DNA of 64,000 nt from Hippopus hippopus (lineage: Eukaryota; Mollusca; Bivalvia; Cardiida; Cardiidae): contig OX328106.1 in the NCBI GenBank assembly GCA_946811185.2, forward strand, positions 32,238,426 through 32,302,425. The letters are read 5' to 3'. This document shows, piece by piece, positions 1-11,177 of the stretch. The translations under genes and the position numbers were made by a program. Within the stretch, counting starts at the first letter, position 1, and each line of letters starts with the position of its first letter. The notes below the pieces were generated by a model. It had not been told where the DNA came from and did no database searches. It saw only the letters and a program-made list of their open reading frames with translations.

Positions 1-135
1 GAGGGAAAAGGAGAAAATGCTGGTTTTCTACCCTTCCCAAAACAAATTTCGTTTTCGGAGTCACATTAATTTTGTCGTTTGCAAATGTTTTAAATGTTGA
101 CAGGTATAAAATTTTGTCGTTTGGTAAAAGGTTAA
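1..135 (+). mobile_element. family A MITE, cut by the window start
   Basis: Only the inner left palindrome arm and right third remain. The right arm is deleted (GCTGG joins TTTTCTACCC). It ends TTTGGTAAAAGGTTAA. Confidence 0.75.
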
Positions 136-306
136 AATTTCTAATTTACTGAAATTGTTCAAAACATATTTTGACTGATGTCTTCATACAAACATGTAAT
201 TTTTCTTTCAAACAAGTGTAGCGGACATTCAAGTGTAGCGGACTTTCTCATTACTTGCCTGAGCAATAAAAATCACTGCAACTTCTTTGGATGACTTTTG
301 TCTGTT

Positions 307-530
307 TGACTCTTTACCAAACAGTCCTGTGTTTTCACGACCCTGAAGAAGGTTTCTGACAAATTGTTGGAATAGGAGAAAACGATGGTCACCAGCATTT
401 TCTCTTTTTTCCCACAATATTTTCTAACCTGTCAAAGACAATTCCAATGCTTTGAACCAAATTCACTTTGTTGTCGGCAAATGCTTTCCATTTGGAGATG
501 TCTAGAATTTTTGTGTTTGGTAAAGGATTA
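307..530 (+). mobile_element. family A MITE, worn
   Basis: CTCTTTACCAAACAGTCC start and TTTGGTAAAGGATTA end. The left palindrome arm is mutated (TTGTTGGAATAGGAG). Confidence 0.75.
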
Positions 531-717
531 GGTAAAACTGTCAAATTCTTCAAGTTATTTTTTTGGGGAAAAAATTCTATTCCAAGTGAATAATTTTATG
601 TACAAAGAGCCTAAATTCTGTAAAAACATAAAACGCATGTGTTTTATGAATTTTTCTAACTCCCTGTACTTACTTCACACCTTAACTATTAATAACAAAA
701 GTTTACACTCATCCCTA

Positions 718-866
718 TTGAAAGTATTAAATATGGCTCAAATAATTCAATTTGCCTTTGAAAGGCTTTAAAACATCTTGGCAAAAGGAGAATATGCTGA
801 TTACCAGCATTTTGTCCTTTTCCCACAATGTTTTCAGAAGCCTCCTTGCTTTCAGTCAAAAAGTTA
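718..866 (-). mobile_element. family A MITE fragment
   Basis: The palindrome is diverged (GGCAAAAGGAGAATATGC) and both ends are worn. Confidence 0.55.
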
Positions 867-1606
867 ATAAAACAAAGGCTATTTTGGTTAAGAGTTAACT
901 CTTTCAGATAAAAGGTGTAATTCTCACAGTATAAACCTAGCAGTCAACATGCTTTTTGTCATGTGGAAACTGACGACACTTGCTCATGATTCCAACATCA
1001 AGATGAAAGCAAAATATTTTGAAATTATTTGTGTCAAATGAAGACTTTTTAAGAGTTGGCATTTATAACTTATAAAAATATATTAGACAGTGTATACCCA
1101 GGACAGGATGTTTAGTCTGAGTCAGTATTTACCAGTCATTCTCATTTTAAGTCTAATTCTAGATTTAGAAAGGAAAGCAATTCCTGATTGACTCAACCAT
1201 TTGGTTTAACCAATCAGAAGTTGTGTTACTGACTAAGGTAATTCTTGAGATTAAGACTAAGAAAGTTCTTAACAATGTTTGGTTAATGCAGGTCCTGATC
1301 TTGATTTAAAATATCCACAATAGCACTTAGCCTTGCTCAAAGTATACCTACTGCTTAGACTGAAATTCACACTCATATGACTTATGTAATAAACAGACAA
1401 TTTGTACCAGACAACAAAATTTTAAGCTTATCTGCAGTTGCCAAATGTGGCTTAAGTGATGAGATTCATCTCCAAAAGAAAAAAAAAAAATTGGAGGAAA
1501 AAAGAAAATGCTTCTTTAGGCGAAAAAAACCCAGACTTGTTCAAATAAATCTTGACTGTACGGATAGTCCCAAAAAACATTATGATAAATGGAAAAAATA
1601 ACTTAC

Positions 1607-1661
1607 TGTTTCATCATGTGCATTTATGCCATGTGCCATGATTTTACTGATGTCTTTTACT
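1607..1661 (-). CDS. candidate short exon, possibly the next sarcoglycan exon
   Basis: 55 nt sit between a polypyrimidine acceptor (CTTTTTACATGTTCAG) and a good donor (GTAAGTTA). The frame VKDISKIMAHGINAHDET is open. It needs one incoming base, which fits the two-base overhang left if the sarcoglycan tail exon is spliced at 7020. I do not recognise the peptide. The splice sites and phase are the only support; a chance match is quite possible. Confidence 0.25.
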
Positions 1662-2017
1662 CTGAACATGTAAAAAGGTATGTGTATATGCGCAAGAAAA
1701 ACAGGTTTAGTAACTGACTGGCCAGTAAAAATTATACAAAAAAAATCCTCTGAATATCCAAGACAGAGAAACAAATCTGCAATGTTATATTTGATATTTA
1801 GAATATAAATGACAAGTAATTATTGCACTCCAACATGAAAATGAAAAACAATATTGCACATCTTCAGTTTTTGGCACATGATGCAACTTTAAACATATAT
1901 ATAATTACATGTAGCTCTGTCCATTAGATCAAGCATTTGGTTTCTTAAACGATTAATTAATCTATTAAAGAAACGATTAGTTAATCTAAAAAGAATTCTT
2001 TTTGACGCATTTAATCC

Positions 2018-2085
2018 TTTACCAAAGGTCAAAGTTGACTTGCACAGATTGGAAGCATTTGCAAACAATCAACTAAATGTAACTT
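2018..2085 (-). mobile_element. family A end fragment
   Basis: CCTTTACCAAAGGTCAAAG followed by GGAAGCATTTGCA resembles the family A right end, inverted. Beyond it, 2090-2145 repeats a similar piece. Confidence 0.4.
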
Positions 2086-2149
2086 ACGGTAAGTCTATAC
2101 CAAACTATAAAATTTTGGACGCCACCAAATAAAAGCATTTGTAGACACA

Positions 2150-2590
2150 AATATTTCAAAGGAACATAACTCCTATATTAGTCAACCAGTCATAATGAAA
2201 ATTGTAAGCCTGCAAAATGTCATGGTAGAAAAGCTTTCAATACAAAATTCAGCCAAATTGGTTAAAACTATAGGGGAAAGACAGGACTCAAAATTGCATC
2301 TACAGATAGACGGCCCTCGTTTAAGAAACAAACACACCAAGGTAATTGTAACCAGAACTGTCGCCAATCCCCGCTACTTGCCTTGTCATATTTGGATCAC
2401 AAATACATGTATTTCAAAGGAACTTAAATCTTGTATTAGTCAACCAGTCATAATAAAAATTGTAAAATTTAAAATACTCGAGTTGCAATGGTACAAAGGC
2501 GTCCATTAAAAATTTGGCCAAACTGATTAAAAACCTAAGGAGGAGGACAGGACCCAAAATTGCACCTATAGATAGATGGCCTTGTGGGAT
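2150..2590 (+). repeat. two-unit diverged tandem repeat
   Basis: TTTCAAAGGAAC...AGTCAACCAGTCATAAT occurs at 2155 and 2414. GACAGGACTCAAAATTGCA at 2280 recurs as GACAGGACCCAAAATTGCA near 2545. The unit is about 260 bp. No gene is recognisable. Confidence 0.5.
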
Positions 2591-3254
2591 TACAAAATTA
2601 GCTTGAAAACAATGTAGATTTTTGTAAATAGGCTATGGGAAACAAACACTACTACATTTGAGAACTCACAACAAAAAAAAACATATAATTTATTATAAAT
2701 CATGACTAGAGTATCATTATCTTTAAAAGTTGCAAATCAAACATGTAAAATGGACAAGGAAACAGCTCACATTATCCCCTCAAAATATAAATGGATGGAT
2801 TAGAATCTTTCAGAAAAACTATGTGGATGGATTATAATCTTTAAAACAAAACACAAAAATAATCAGCATTAGAAGTGTACTCAGTCTGTCTGTCACTACT
2901 TCCTCTAGTAACTGCTAGACCAAATGAATATTGACAAATGAATTCGTAAGTTATTTTTCACAATATTGTCAAAAATTGAATGACGCTGCCACTACTAGTT
3001 TCAAAGTGAAAGCTATTCAACCTGTCCCTCTCCTCTGGCTATCGCTGCAGTAAGACCATGATGGACTTCAGCATACTCCACGCTGTAACAGAAAAAACAT
3101 ATGTGGAACATTATGTTGAAGTACGCTTATATTTGCTTCCAGCTACATGTGATAATTTGAAATCATGCAATATCGAAGGTCAAAATTTTCTTATGCAACA
3201 AGAAGCATATACAAACACCTGGAAAGTTACTACAACATAATATTCCTTTTATTA

Positions 3255-4566
3255 CGAGGGCTGTTCGATAACGCTTTGCACCATTTCGTGGATGATGATA
3301 CGCTTGAATAGCTCTATTCAATACCTTTCCAATGGTATAAACACGAGCCTTCAGCTCCACATAGTTTTAAACTTATAGTCATTTCAATAGAGCTAGTCGT
3401 TGACCACTGTAGTAAAAATGGTTGGGAAACGGATTAAGAATATTAAAGAAATTAGAGCTTATATAAAACTTCGCACAAAACTCGGTCATTCAGTAATGCA
3501 GATTTTTTTACTGAATTGGGGGAAGTTTATGGGTCTGATAAGGTATCTTATGAGACAGTTCGTAGGTGGAGGAAGAAATTTCTGACTGGCACAGAGTCCG
3601 TCAAAGATGCAGCAGAATCTGGCTGACCTGTGACTGCAACAGGCAAGGCAAATGTCTCAAAAGTCAGGGAAATAATTGAAAGTGATGGCAGATACACGAT
3701 TCGTGATATTGCCAATGCTGTTGGCATATCGCTATCGTGGGTGCATTTCATTTTGAAGCGTATTTTGAAAGTACGAAAGATTTCTGCCAGATGGATACCG
3801 CATATATTGACAAATGACCAAAACGGGTACGAGTACAAACCGCTAAGCAATTGCTCAAAATGTTTCCCAAATTCAATCAAAGACAATTTGCAAACATTGT
3901 TACTGGTGACGAAACATGGGTTCACTATTTTGAACCAGTAAGAAAAATTGGAAACAAAATATGGCTAACTAAACATGGTAGAAGGCCTGTAGTTGCCAAA
4001 AGAAGCATAAGCAGAAAGAAGGTTCTTTATTGCATATTCTTCTCATGTGACGGTATAGCCGTACAAATTCCGAAGCCGAAGGGCAAAAGTGTTACAAGTC
4101 AGTATTACCGAGATGTTATACTAAAAAAGGTCAAGAAATATTATCTTAAACGACGCCTTGTGTCAGGATTTAGGCATGTTCGTCTACTTCATGATAATGC
4201 TCCATCACATACATCTGAGCTTGTGAAGCAATTTTTGAAGTCGGAGAAGGTTACCGTCTTGCCACACCCACCATACTCTCCAGATCTAGCCCCATGCGAC
4301 TTTTTTCCTTTTTCCAAAACTTAAAAAGTTCTTATCTGGTCGTTGTTACAAGTCCCGACAAGCCCTTGGCTCAGCCATCAGTCAGTGCCTCAGAGGTCTA
4401 CCTAAATCAGCGTACCATGACGCATTTCAGAAATGGATTCAGAGATTGAAATTATGTATTTCAAACCGCGGAGAATACTTTGAAGGGATGTAATGTTCAT
4501 TTCACTATTTGAGTCGAATGCTTTTGAGATATTGTACAATACACATTACATATCGAACAACCCTCG
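3255..4566 (+). mobile_element. mariner element, copy 1 (defective)
   Basis: A Tc1/mariner-superfamily element lies between TA dinucleotides (3253-3254 and 4567-4568). The right inverted repeat is complete (RC begins CGAGGGTTGTTCGATATG). The left end keeps only CGAGGGCTGTTCGAT because about 29 bp present in copy 2 are missing, so the left transposase-binding site is probably lost. It is otherwise nearly identical to copy 2, so both inserted fairly recently. Confidence 0.93.
3418..4493 (+). pseudogene. mariner transposase, broken
   Basis: The frame starts MVGKRIKNIKEI as in copy 2 but is broken several times. Two extra T in the run near 3510 shift the frame, a CGA has become TGA near 3624 (SG-stop-P), one A is lost near 3820, and one T is gained near 4305 just after the third catalytic Asp (PCDFF). 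The catalytic neighbourhoods TGDETW and HDNAP are still readable. It keeps the RDIANAVGIS segment of the second helix-turn-helix that copy 2 has lost, so it shows the ancestral state there. Confidence 0.9.
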
Positions 4567-5039
4567 TATATACCTACAACTTTCTACAAAAAAATATTGC
4601 AATTATTGACAAACATACTTGAAAACGATAATGAAAATTAAATAAGTACTGGTTCAGTGGGCAGTAACTTCATTTCTATGGATTGCAGATGAATACTATA
4701 GCATAATATTTTGACAAATCACATACCAATATGCATGTATTCTATGCGCTGGAAACATCATCATACCATATTAAATTTTGGAACTGCATTTGATACTGTG
4801 TTGATACAGATTTTTTTCCTGTCATGTGTGATTTTATTCGCACACAATGCATGTAGCTGAGCAGGAAAATTTACAGTTATATATCAAACAAAAATGTGTA
4901 TAGACTATTTATTCCTTAGAGTGCAAAATACTGTAAAAAAAGCCAGAATAGTCATAGAAATGTGACTTGCCCAATAACCACACTGCAAAATTTTAGACTA
5001 CTTCATATTGAAACAATTTACAGACAATATTCCAAACGC

Positions 5040-5113
5040 TTTTTAAATGATAGTAATTGTCCTTGAAAAGACAGAAAACATAGAGGGAAAAGGACATAAT
5101 GCTGGTTACATTT
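5040..5113 (-). mobile_element. family A MITE fragment
   Basis: GAGGGAAAAGGACATAATGC of the left arm with preceding sequence; the rest is lost. Confidence 0.5.
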
Positions 5114-5623
5114 TACAACCCCGAGGCTTTTACTGACCAACTCCATGGTTTTACAACCCAAGGCAGAAAGCTTTTAGAAGTTATTCTGAGAAAAGGAAAA
5201 AAATGGTGAAAACCATAATCCTTTCTTTTCCAGAAAGCTTTAACTTTTTTGTTGGTCATTCCCATTTTTCTAGCCACATGCAATTGTTTACTGCAGATGC
5301 TTTAGAAATACTATTTGCTTACTTTTGTTTTTCTTCTTTCATGATGATTTGCCAGCAATCCACATGCTTAATTCAGAGATAAATGATTTTTGAAGTTTGG
5401 CGAGATGATAACAGTCTGAATAGCTCCCTTTAACTGAGAAACTTCAATTAATCAACCGAAAAAGTACAAATGGAAAAGAGCTTTTACCCTGAGCCTAGAT
5501 TGGCTTCACCCCTTGCTTGACTTGTTGACCGTTCTCTATGACGTCTGAGTGTAGAACTTGTAGGCCTCTCATAGTCATAGCGGTTCTGTCTATCTCTGAA
5601 TATAATAATAATACATTAAACAA

Positions 5624-5856
5624 TTAACTCTTTACCAAACGATCCCAGGTTTTCGAATGATCCCAGGGAGGAAGGCTTTTGAAAACATTGAGGAAAAAGG
5701 AGAAAATGCTGGTCACCAGCATTTTCTCCTTTTCCCACAAAGTTTTCTACTCTGTCAAGGGCAAATACATGTACCATCATCAGGGCATATTTAACATGTT
5801 GACTGCAAAAACTTTCCATGGATATGTCTAAAAACTTGTCGTGTGGTAAAGAAGTG
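5624..5856 (+). mobile_element. family A MITE
   Basis: TTAA start and GTGTGGTAAAGAAG end. The palindrome centre is GGTCACC. Confidence 0.85.
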
Positions 5857-6024
5857 AGAGAAAACAGTCACGACCCAAGAGGCTCAAATCCTAAAATAAG
5901 CAAGATCACCCTTTTAAACTGCCCATGTCATAGAGCAAGTACTGATTGGGTTTCCAGGAAGCAAATAATGTAAGTAACATTGATCTAAGTGGTAAGAATT
6001 TATTCCATAATGCATGTTTCACAA

Positions 6025-6241
6025 CTGACTCTTTACCAAACAACAAAATTTTAGACTTGTATAACTTGAAAGCACCTGCAGATGACAATAAGTGTGACTC
6101 AAAAATTAAAATTTATGTTGGAAGGGTAGAAAACATGATGAAAAGGAGCTGATTGACAGCATTTTCTCCGTTTCCCACAATGTTTTCCAAAGCTCTCTGT
6201 CTCTGGGTGGTTAAGTAAGAAATTGTTTGGTACAGGATTAA
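6025..6241 (-). mobile_element. family A MITE, left arm shortened
   Basis: Inverted copy. GGGAAAAGG is lost from one arm, so the hairpin is broken. Confidence 0.75.
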
Positions 6242-6458
6242 GTTAATGAAACCAAGTCACAACACTTTGTGTTACACTTTATTTGTTATTTTATGCTGCT
6301 TCAAATGAATTTCAGTTGAATTGAAAGAAAACACATGTATGTAACATGTACTGTAGGGCTTAAAAAAGAGATATGTTATACTGATATTGCATACCCGTCA
6401 CAGTATTTGCCCTTGTTGTATGGGTTCTCCTTTTGATAGTAAACAGCTTGTCCAAGTT

Positions 6459-6685
6459 TTACCCTTTACCGCACACTGCCGACTTTTAAGGTCCCTGAGA
6501 AGGAAGCCTTTTGAAAACATTGAGGGAAAAGGAGAAAATGCTGGTAACCAGCATTTTCTCCTTTTCCCACAATGTTTTCTATCCTATCAAAGAATATTTG
6601 CACCATTTGAGCCACAATGAAATTGCCGTCTGCAAACACTTTCAGTTTGGATAAGGCTAAATTTTGTCGTCTGGTAAAGGGTTAA
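6459..6685 (+). mobile_element. family A MITE
   Basis: Full palindrome with GAGGGAAAAGG in the left arm; right end CTGGTAAAGGGTTAA. Confidence 0.88.
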
Positions 6686-6689
6686 AGTA

Positions 6690-6960
6690 AATATCTTTAG
6701 TAATAACAGATAGTATCAAATGTCAAATTTCTTAAAAATTTTATGTCGAAAAAGAGGTATAACTGTGTCAAAAATATTTTGATGATTACCAGCCCCTGTT
6801 GCATTGGTTCCCCTTTTAATAGTCAACAAATTGTCTGAGTATGAAGTAAATAACTTCAGTGATATCTGAGATATTATAAAATGTCAAAGATTTTGCATGA
6901 TGACAACACCATAGACGTCAATGGTGCAACGACTGGGACAATAAGATTTCTCCGAAAACA
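6690..6960. repeat. family D dispersed repeat
   Basis: AACTGTGTCAAAAATATTTT, GGTTCCCCTTTTAATAGTCA and GAAGTAAATAACTTCAGTGA recur, diverged, near 13.1, 21.0 and 56.7 kb. Ends are not defined and no gene is seen. Confidence 0.5.
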
Positions 6961-7019
6961 GCTGAGCAATTAAACTACAATTAATTGAAACTGATTATGA
7001 ATCATATAAGAATAAAAAC

Positions 7020-7208
7020 CTCTGGAGAGTGCCTGGTGCACTTGCTGATCCTGGTCTACGATATTGATGTTCCCCATCAAAATTTAGAGAGAGTGTTCTT
7101 ACATCCCTTTCTGCACGACTGGACAATAGAGGTGTGTCACGGTTGTGTGACAAGTGCCGCAGGTTCAGAGTGGCTCTCTTTATAGAGTTATATCTGAATA
7201 ACTGTGGG
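7020..7208 (-). CDS. SGCE: alpha/epsilon-sarcoglycan, cytoplasmic-tail exon
   Basis: This exon follows the acceptor CTTATTTATCCTCAG. Its first base completes the Asp codon begun by the micro-exon. It reads PQLFRYNSIKRATLNLRHLS then HNRDTP. The pattern QL-x-x-x-(S/N)-x-I-(K/Q)-x-(S/A)-T-x-x-LR-x-x-S-x-NR is the conserved start of the cytoplasmic tail in vertebrate epsilon-sarcoglycan (QLVHHS-IQKSTKELR-MSKNR). The rest, rich in Arg, Ser and Pro (RRPGSASAPGTLQ), does not resemble the vertebrate tail. The 3' boundary is uncertain. A weak donor (AG|GTTTTT) at 7020 would continue the gene; unspliced, the frame runs on to a stop at about 6995 after RFLFLYDS. Confidence 0.72.
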
Positions 7209-7799
7209 CTGAGGATAAATAAGATGAAAGAATATATTCTTACAAGGAGGAAAAAGTAAAACTTGGACAAATAGCAACTTTACTTTATCTTTTTCCTTAT
7301 AAATACAAGCTCTTTGGATGCAATCACTCTGTGTTCTGATCATTCAAAGATGTACCTCAACAACTCTTCATATTTTACAAATTTGTTTTACACTTGAAAA
7401 AAGTAACTCTCTATATTTTAAAAATTTCTTTTACCCTGGAAAAAACTCAAGGTTCAAGGTCTATAAGAATACTAAGTAACGATTCCAAACAGCTCTCCAA
7501 TTTTGAATTTATTTGACAAGTGCTCCAAAACTTTATAAAACATGTCAAGAAAAATGTTATTAAAGGCCCAGCAGCAGCCAAAAGTAAATAGTGTGGTTGT
7601 TACAATGCATTTAAATTTGATTCATACCATAAAAGTGAATTTTAAAACCAGGTAAAAAGTAAACCAAAGATAGAGCGGCCTTGCAACTTTTTATCTGGTT
7701 TTAAAATTCGTTTTTCTGCCAGAGACTAACACCTGGACTGAATGTGCAAAAAATAAATATTGTCCTCACATCACTTTCCATATTTTTAAATAACATAAC

Positions 7800-7874
7800 C
7801 TTTCAAAGAAAAAGTTTATCTAATACCACTATGTTTGGACAAGTCTAAGATTTTGTCGCTTGGTAAAGGGTTGA
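7800..7874 (+). mobile_element. family A right-end fragment beside the micro-exon
   Basis: GGACAAGTCTAAGATTTTGT...TTGGTAAAGGGTTGA. It ends 24 bp from the sarcoglycan micro-exon, on its donor side. Confidence 0.65.
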
Positions 7875-7898
7875 CCAAAATATTCATCTTATACTTAC

Positions 7899-7925
7899 TC
7901 ATCAGCTGGAGGACTTTTCTTCTTC
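7899..7925 (-). CDS. SGCE: alpha/epsilon-sarcoglycan, 27-nt micro-exon
   Basis: A 27-nt micro-exon lies between a good acceptor (AAATAAATTTCAG) and a near-ideal donor (GTAAGTAT). It joins the transmembrane exon 1504 bp upstream to the tail exon 690 bp downstream in phase: AG + G gives Arg, then KKKSPPAD, then GA + C gives Asp. The joined linker, CC-GSCKRKKKSPPADD-PQL, matches in length and place the basic juxtamembrane stretch of vertebrate sarcoglycans (CCRREG...KR...D-IQL). Being a multiple of three, it could be skipped without a frameshift. Family A MITE sequence lies 24 bp on one side and 31 bp on the other. Confidence 0.75.
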
Positions 7926-7956
7926 CTGAAATTTATTTAAAATGTTGGGCTAAAAC

Positions 7957-8190
7957 ATAAATCCTTTACCACATAATCTAAAGTTTTAAGGACCCTGAGA
8001 AACCAGGCTTCTAAAAACATTGAGGAAAAAGAAGAAAATGCCGGTAACCAGCATTTTCTCCTTTTCCCACAATGTTTTCTACCTATTTAACGACATATAC
8101 TATCATTTGAAAAACATTTTAGTTGTTGTCCGTAAATTTAGGACTTCATTATGAAGTCTAAAGTTTTGCTGAGCGGTCAGGGGATCAATA
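7957..8190 (+). mobile_element. family A MITE upstream of the micro-exon
   Basis: Palindrome intact except AGGAAAAAGAAG in the left arm. Its edge lies about 31 bp from the micro-exon acceptor boundary. Confidence 0.8.
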
Positions 8191-8439
8191 TGCGAGACAC
8201 AGAAAAATCATCTGCAGTTGTTATATACATGTAGTTATTAAAAATTTGTTTTAATGTTAAAATTCAATGAAAAACAAATGTTTTTGATATTTAGCTGTAC
8301 ATGGTATACTGGTCTATCACACAGATAGTTATAAATGTATAGCTTGTGTTTGCATAGGGAAATACTTATACTGCCTGGCTATAGAGCTAGCTTTTGTAGC
8401 GATGGGGTAGAGTGTTCGCCTTGGGACTTTCAGACAATG

Positions 8440-8587
8440 AATCAAGTGCTGATCATAATTATGAATGAGCTTATTTTTGAAAGGGTGTGGGACATTGTGG
8501 GGAAAAAGGATTAAATGTTGGCTACCAGTATTATTTTTTCTCCTATTCACACAATGCTGTAACTGGGATTGTGTGGTAAAGGGTTAA
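8440..8587 (-). mobile_element. family A MITE, truncated and diverged
   Basis: The end GTGTGGTAAAGGGTTAA is clear; the palindrome is worn and the far third is missing. Confidence 0.6.
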
Positions 8588-8687
8588 ATGGACCTCTTCA
8601 ATTACCAGAAAAACAGCCAAAATATTGCTCTATCAAGTTTTTTTTTTCTTTTTAAATGAGTTTAAATTCTGAATATTTAAGAAAGAA

Positions 8688-8790
8688 GCAGAATGTGCAG
8701 ATCCAAGATCAGATTGCATGTTCTGTGCAGTCTGATGCTGACTTGCACTGTACACAAAAAGCAGCTAAAGTTGGGCTCAGTGCTTCATGG
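8688..8790. mobile_element. family B MITE fragment
   Basis: GATCCAAGATCAGATTGCAT / GTGCAGTCTGATGCTGA; the right arm is mutated. Confidence 0.6.
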
Positions 8791-8985
8791 ATAAACTCTT
8801 TACCAAACAAAACATTTTGGACTTGTCAAAATTGAAAGCAATTGCTTATCACAAATCAAAAACACCTCAAATTATGGGATTCGTCTGCAACAGGGTAGAA
8901 AACACTGTGGGAAAAGGAGAAAATGCTGTAATACAACATTTTCTAATTTTCCTACAACATTTTCTTCTCCATCACAAATCCAATA
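8791..8985 (-). mobile_element. family A MITE, right arm diverged
   Basis: The centre is now GCTGTAATACAACATT, so the hairpin is weakened. Confidence 0.7.
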
Positions 8986-9092
8986 ATTAGAGGAATACGG
9001 ACCAGTCTTTTCGATATGTTAAAAGTCAGATTTGTCCATCAAAATTCTTCAATTTACAAGACCGACTGTCTGGTAAAAATCCAAAATCCAAA

Positions 9093-9321
9093 TTAACCCT
9101 CTACCAAACAATCCCTTGTTTTCATGACCTTGAGGAGGAGGCCTTTTGAAAACCTTGTGGGAAAAGGAGAATATGCTGGTAACCAGCATTTTCTCCATTT
9201 CCCACAATGTTTTCTACCCTGTCAAAGGACTTAACTGCATTTGTACAACTTTTGAATTTGTCGTCTGCAGATACTTTCAATTTGAACAACGCTAAATTTT
9301 TGTTGTTTGGTAAAGAGCTAA
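9093..9321 (+). mobile_element. family A MITE
   Basis: TTAA start, CTAA end, nearly complete palindrome. It lies 108 bp downstream of the sarcoglycan transmembrane exon's donor. Confidence 0.87.
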
Positions 9322-9429
9322 ATAAGTCCAGTAAGAACCAGGCATATTTAAGAAAGAATGCATGGATGAGTCTAAAATCTTTTTCATCTGATAAAGTGTT
9401 AACCTCTCGGTATGTCAAGAATCACTGAC

Positions 9430-9625
9430 CTTTTACATGATCCACAGCACAAGATGATACTGACAATAAGGACAACCACAAACAGTATGCCAACAGGAAT
9501 CACAATGATGTAGATGAACTCCCAAAACATGTCACGGCATCTTCCATCTCCTTCACAGTTGTACTCCGCAATTATGTCTGGCTCCATGGTAATTATCTTC
9601 AACCGTTCTTGATGATGAGGTGACT
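9430..9625 (-). CDS. SGCE: alpha/epsilon-sarcoglycan, transmembrane exon
   Basis: This internal exon encodes the end of the extracellular domain and the single membrane span of a sarcoglycan, a dystrophin-complex protein of muscle and other cell membranes. The acceptor follows TTATTATTACAACAG and the donor is AG|GTCAGT. The exon is 196 nt, enters needing two bases and leaves after two bases of a codon. It reads SPHHQERLKII, then a Cys-containing stretch (YNCEGDGRCRD), then a hydrophobic helix (FIYIIVIPVGILFVVVLIVS) ending in a CC pair. In vertebrate alpha- and epsilon-sarcoglycans the membrane span is also preceded by an RD-F-type motif and followed by CC and basic residues. With the two downstream exons it gives a contiguous frame. 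Invertebrates usually have one alpha/epsilon gene, so the symbol is by homology only. The family call rests mainly on this exon plus the tail exon. Confidence 0.75.
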
Positions 9626-10169
9626 CTGTTGTAATAATAAGTCATATTATGTTGACATAAATTATGTATGAATTAGGGATGGAAAATTGCCCTGAAATCA
9701 TTATCAACTATCTAATTGAATCAGATGTATAATACCGATTAAAAATTGATAACTAATCTGAACTTCTTCTCAAAAAATTCAAACTATATAAAGCCTAATA
9801 TTTCAAGCTAATTTTTAGCTAACTATGCAATGATTAGAGAAAGAACACTTCCTTAAAGGGCAAATCCTAAAATATTTTGACCAGACTGTTTTTTTCCTTT
9901 AATCAGTTGCAAATGATGTCAGTTAAACATGTGTCCGCCATTTTTCATAAATACCACCCTGTAACATGCCATAAACCACGGCCGAATTGTCACGCTGATA
10001 TGCGGCCCTAAAAATGGTACATGGCTTACTTCCCCTGATTCGCTTATCTCCCGTGCATGTGTGACGTCATTGTCGAGTTAGTCTGTGTATACTGTCAGTA
10101 GACATATAGTGGGAACGCGGATGATTGTATGCAGACATCTGAGTATTAACTGAGAATTGAGCCGAAAAA

Positions 10170-10421
10170 ATGGTAAATTGTGCAGCCTATGGCTGCAACG
10201 TCGATTCGGGAACTCACAGAATTAGTATCTTCAAATTTCCGAAGGAATTAAAAAGGAGGAAACTATGGATTCAACGTTAAAACCGGGGCCGGACAGTAGC
10301 GACAGATTTCTTGCCATCGGTTCATTCGAAATTGTGTCTGAAATACTTCGATGACAGTCAGTTCTTAATAAGTCCAAGACCCGATACACATGAAACGAAA
10401 TGTCATTTTCACAGCTGGTGA
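10170..10421 (+). pseudogene. THAP-domain fragment
   Basis: MVNCAAYGC gives the C-x-x-x-x-C start of a THAP zinc finger. FKFPKELKRRKLWIQR matches the FP...R..W core. After an in-frame TAA at 10278 the same frame resumes and reaches KLCLKYFDDSQF, where THAP proteins have C-x-x-H-F; here the His is Tyr. The frame ends at TGA 10419, preceded by a possible donor CTG|GTGAGA at 10417. The stop and the lost zinc ligand mark it as dead. Confidence 0.7.
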
Positions 10422-10924
10422 GAATTGAAGGGTATTGAGTATGTACTGATGAAAAAATTATGATTTCTTGCTCTGTTATGGAGCGCTTAAGTCCTTTGCT
10501 TCACTAATTAGGTAGTCAGCTTTGTGAAAAGAAACATTGGCCACAATAAGCCTTTTCAACCCATACGGTAACATGTCCATGTTATACTCAGCAATTTTAT
10601 AGCATTAAGATGACGATTGTCAATTCGAAATTTTCGTTTATTTTTCTGTTTCTTTTCTCTCTTTTTTCTTTCTTTCCAAATAGATTGTGGGTACGCGTTG
10701 GAACCGTCCGTAAGGCTCTGACAGCTTTAAGGTTGGCATACTTTCGTGATGTATAATATAGTTGTCATTACGTTAGCATACCTATGCAATATATTGCTAT
10801 TTGACATGGTTTCAAAAGTGGCATTTTCGACCTACCTACCGATTAGCTTGTCTCGACTTGTGTGAAATAATCTTGAAAGAGACGGAAAAACTGAGTAATA
10901 AAAAATAATAATAGTTATTGCAGG

Positions 10925-11072
10925 ATTTCTCTTTTCATCATAGGGCTTCTTTTCCTACAATATTTTCTACCCTCAAACCTATTGCCAAGGCCACATTTGA
11001 TCTGTGGTCTGCAAATACTTTCGGTGTGGAGTGGACAAGTCTAAAGTTCTGCCATCTGTGTAAGGGTCTAGC
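10925..11072 (+). mobile_element. family A fragment in the Kolobok-like element
   Basis: Only the right palindrome arm (CTTTTCCTACAATATTTTC) and right third remain. Confidence 0.6.
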
Positions 11073-11177
11073 CTAACCCTAACCCAAATGATAAAAAAAT
11101 TAGAATATTTCAAATCCACAGCATTTAAATATGACCGATAAAATGTGATTGTTTATTGGAATTTAGTTTAACTTAGT

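Noticed and set aside
6387..6620. Many short open frames containing a shared peptide (VGKGENAGNQHFLLFPQC)
   Set aside because: They are translations of the family A palindrome in both directions, with no start context or splice signals. Recurrence reflects the DNA repeat, not a protein family.
11068..11086. Telomere-like CTAACCCTAACCC
   Set aside because: Only two units, within a family A end; a chance variant of the AAGGGTTA terminus.
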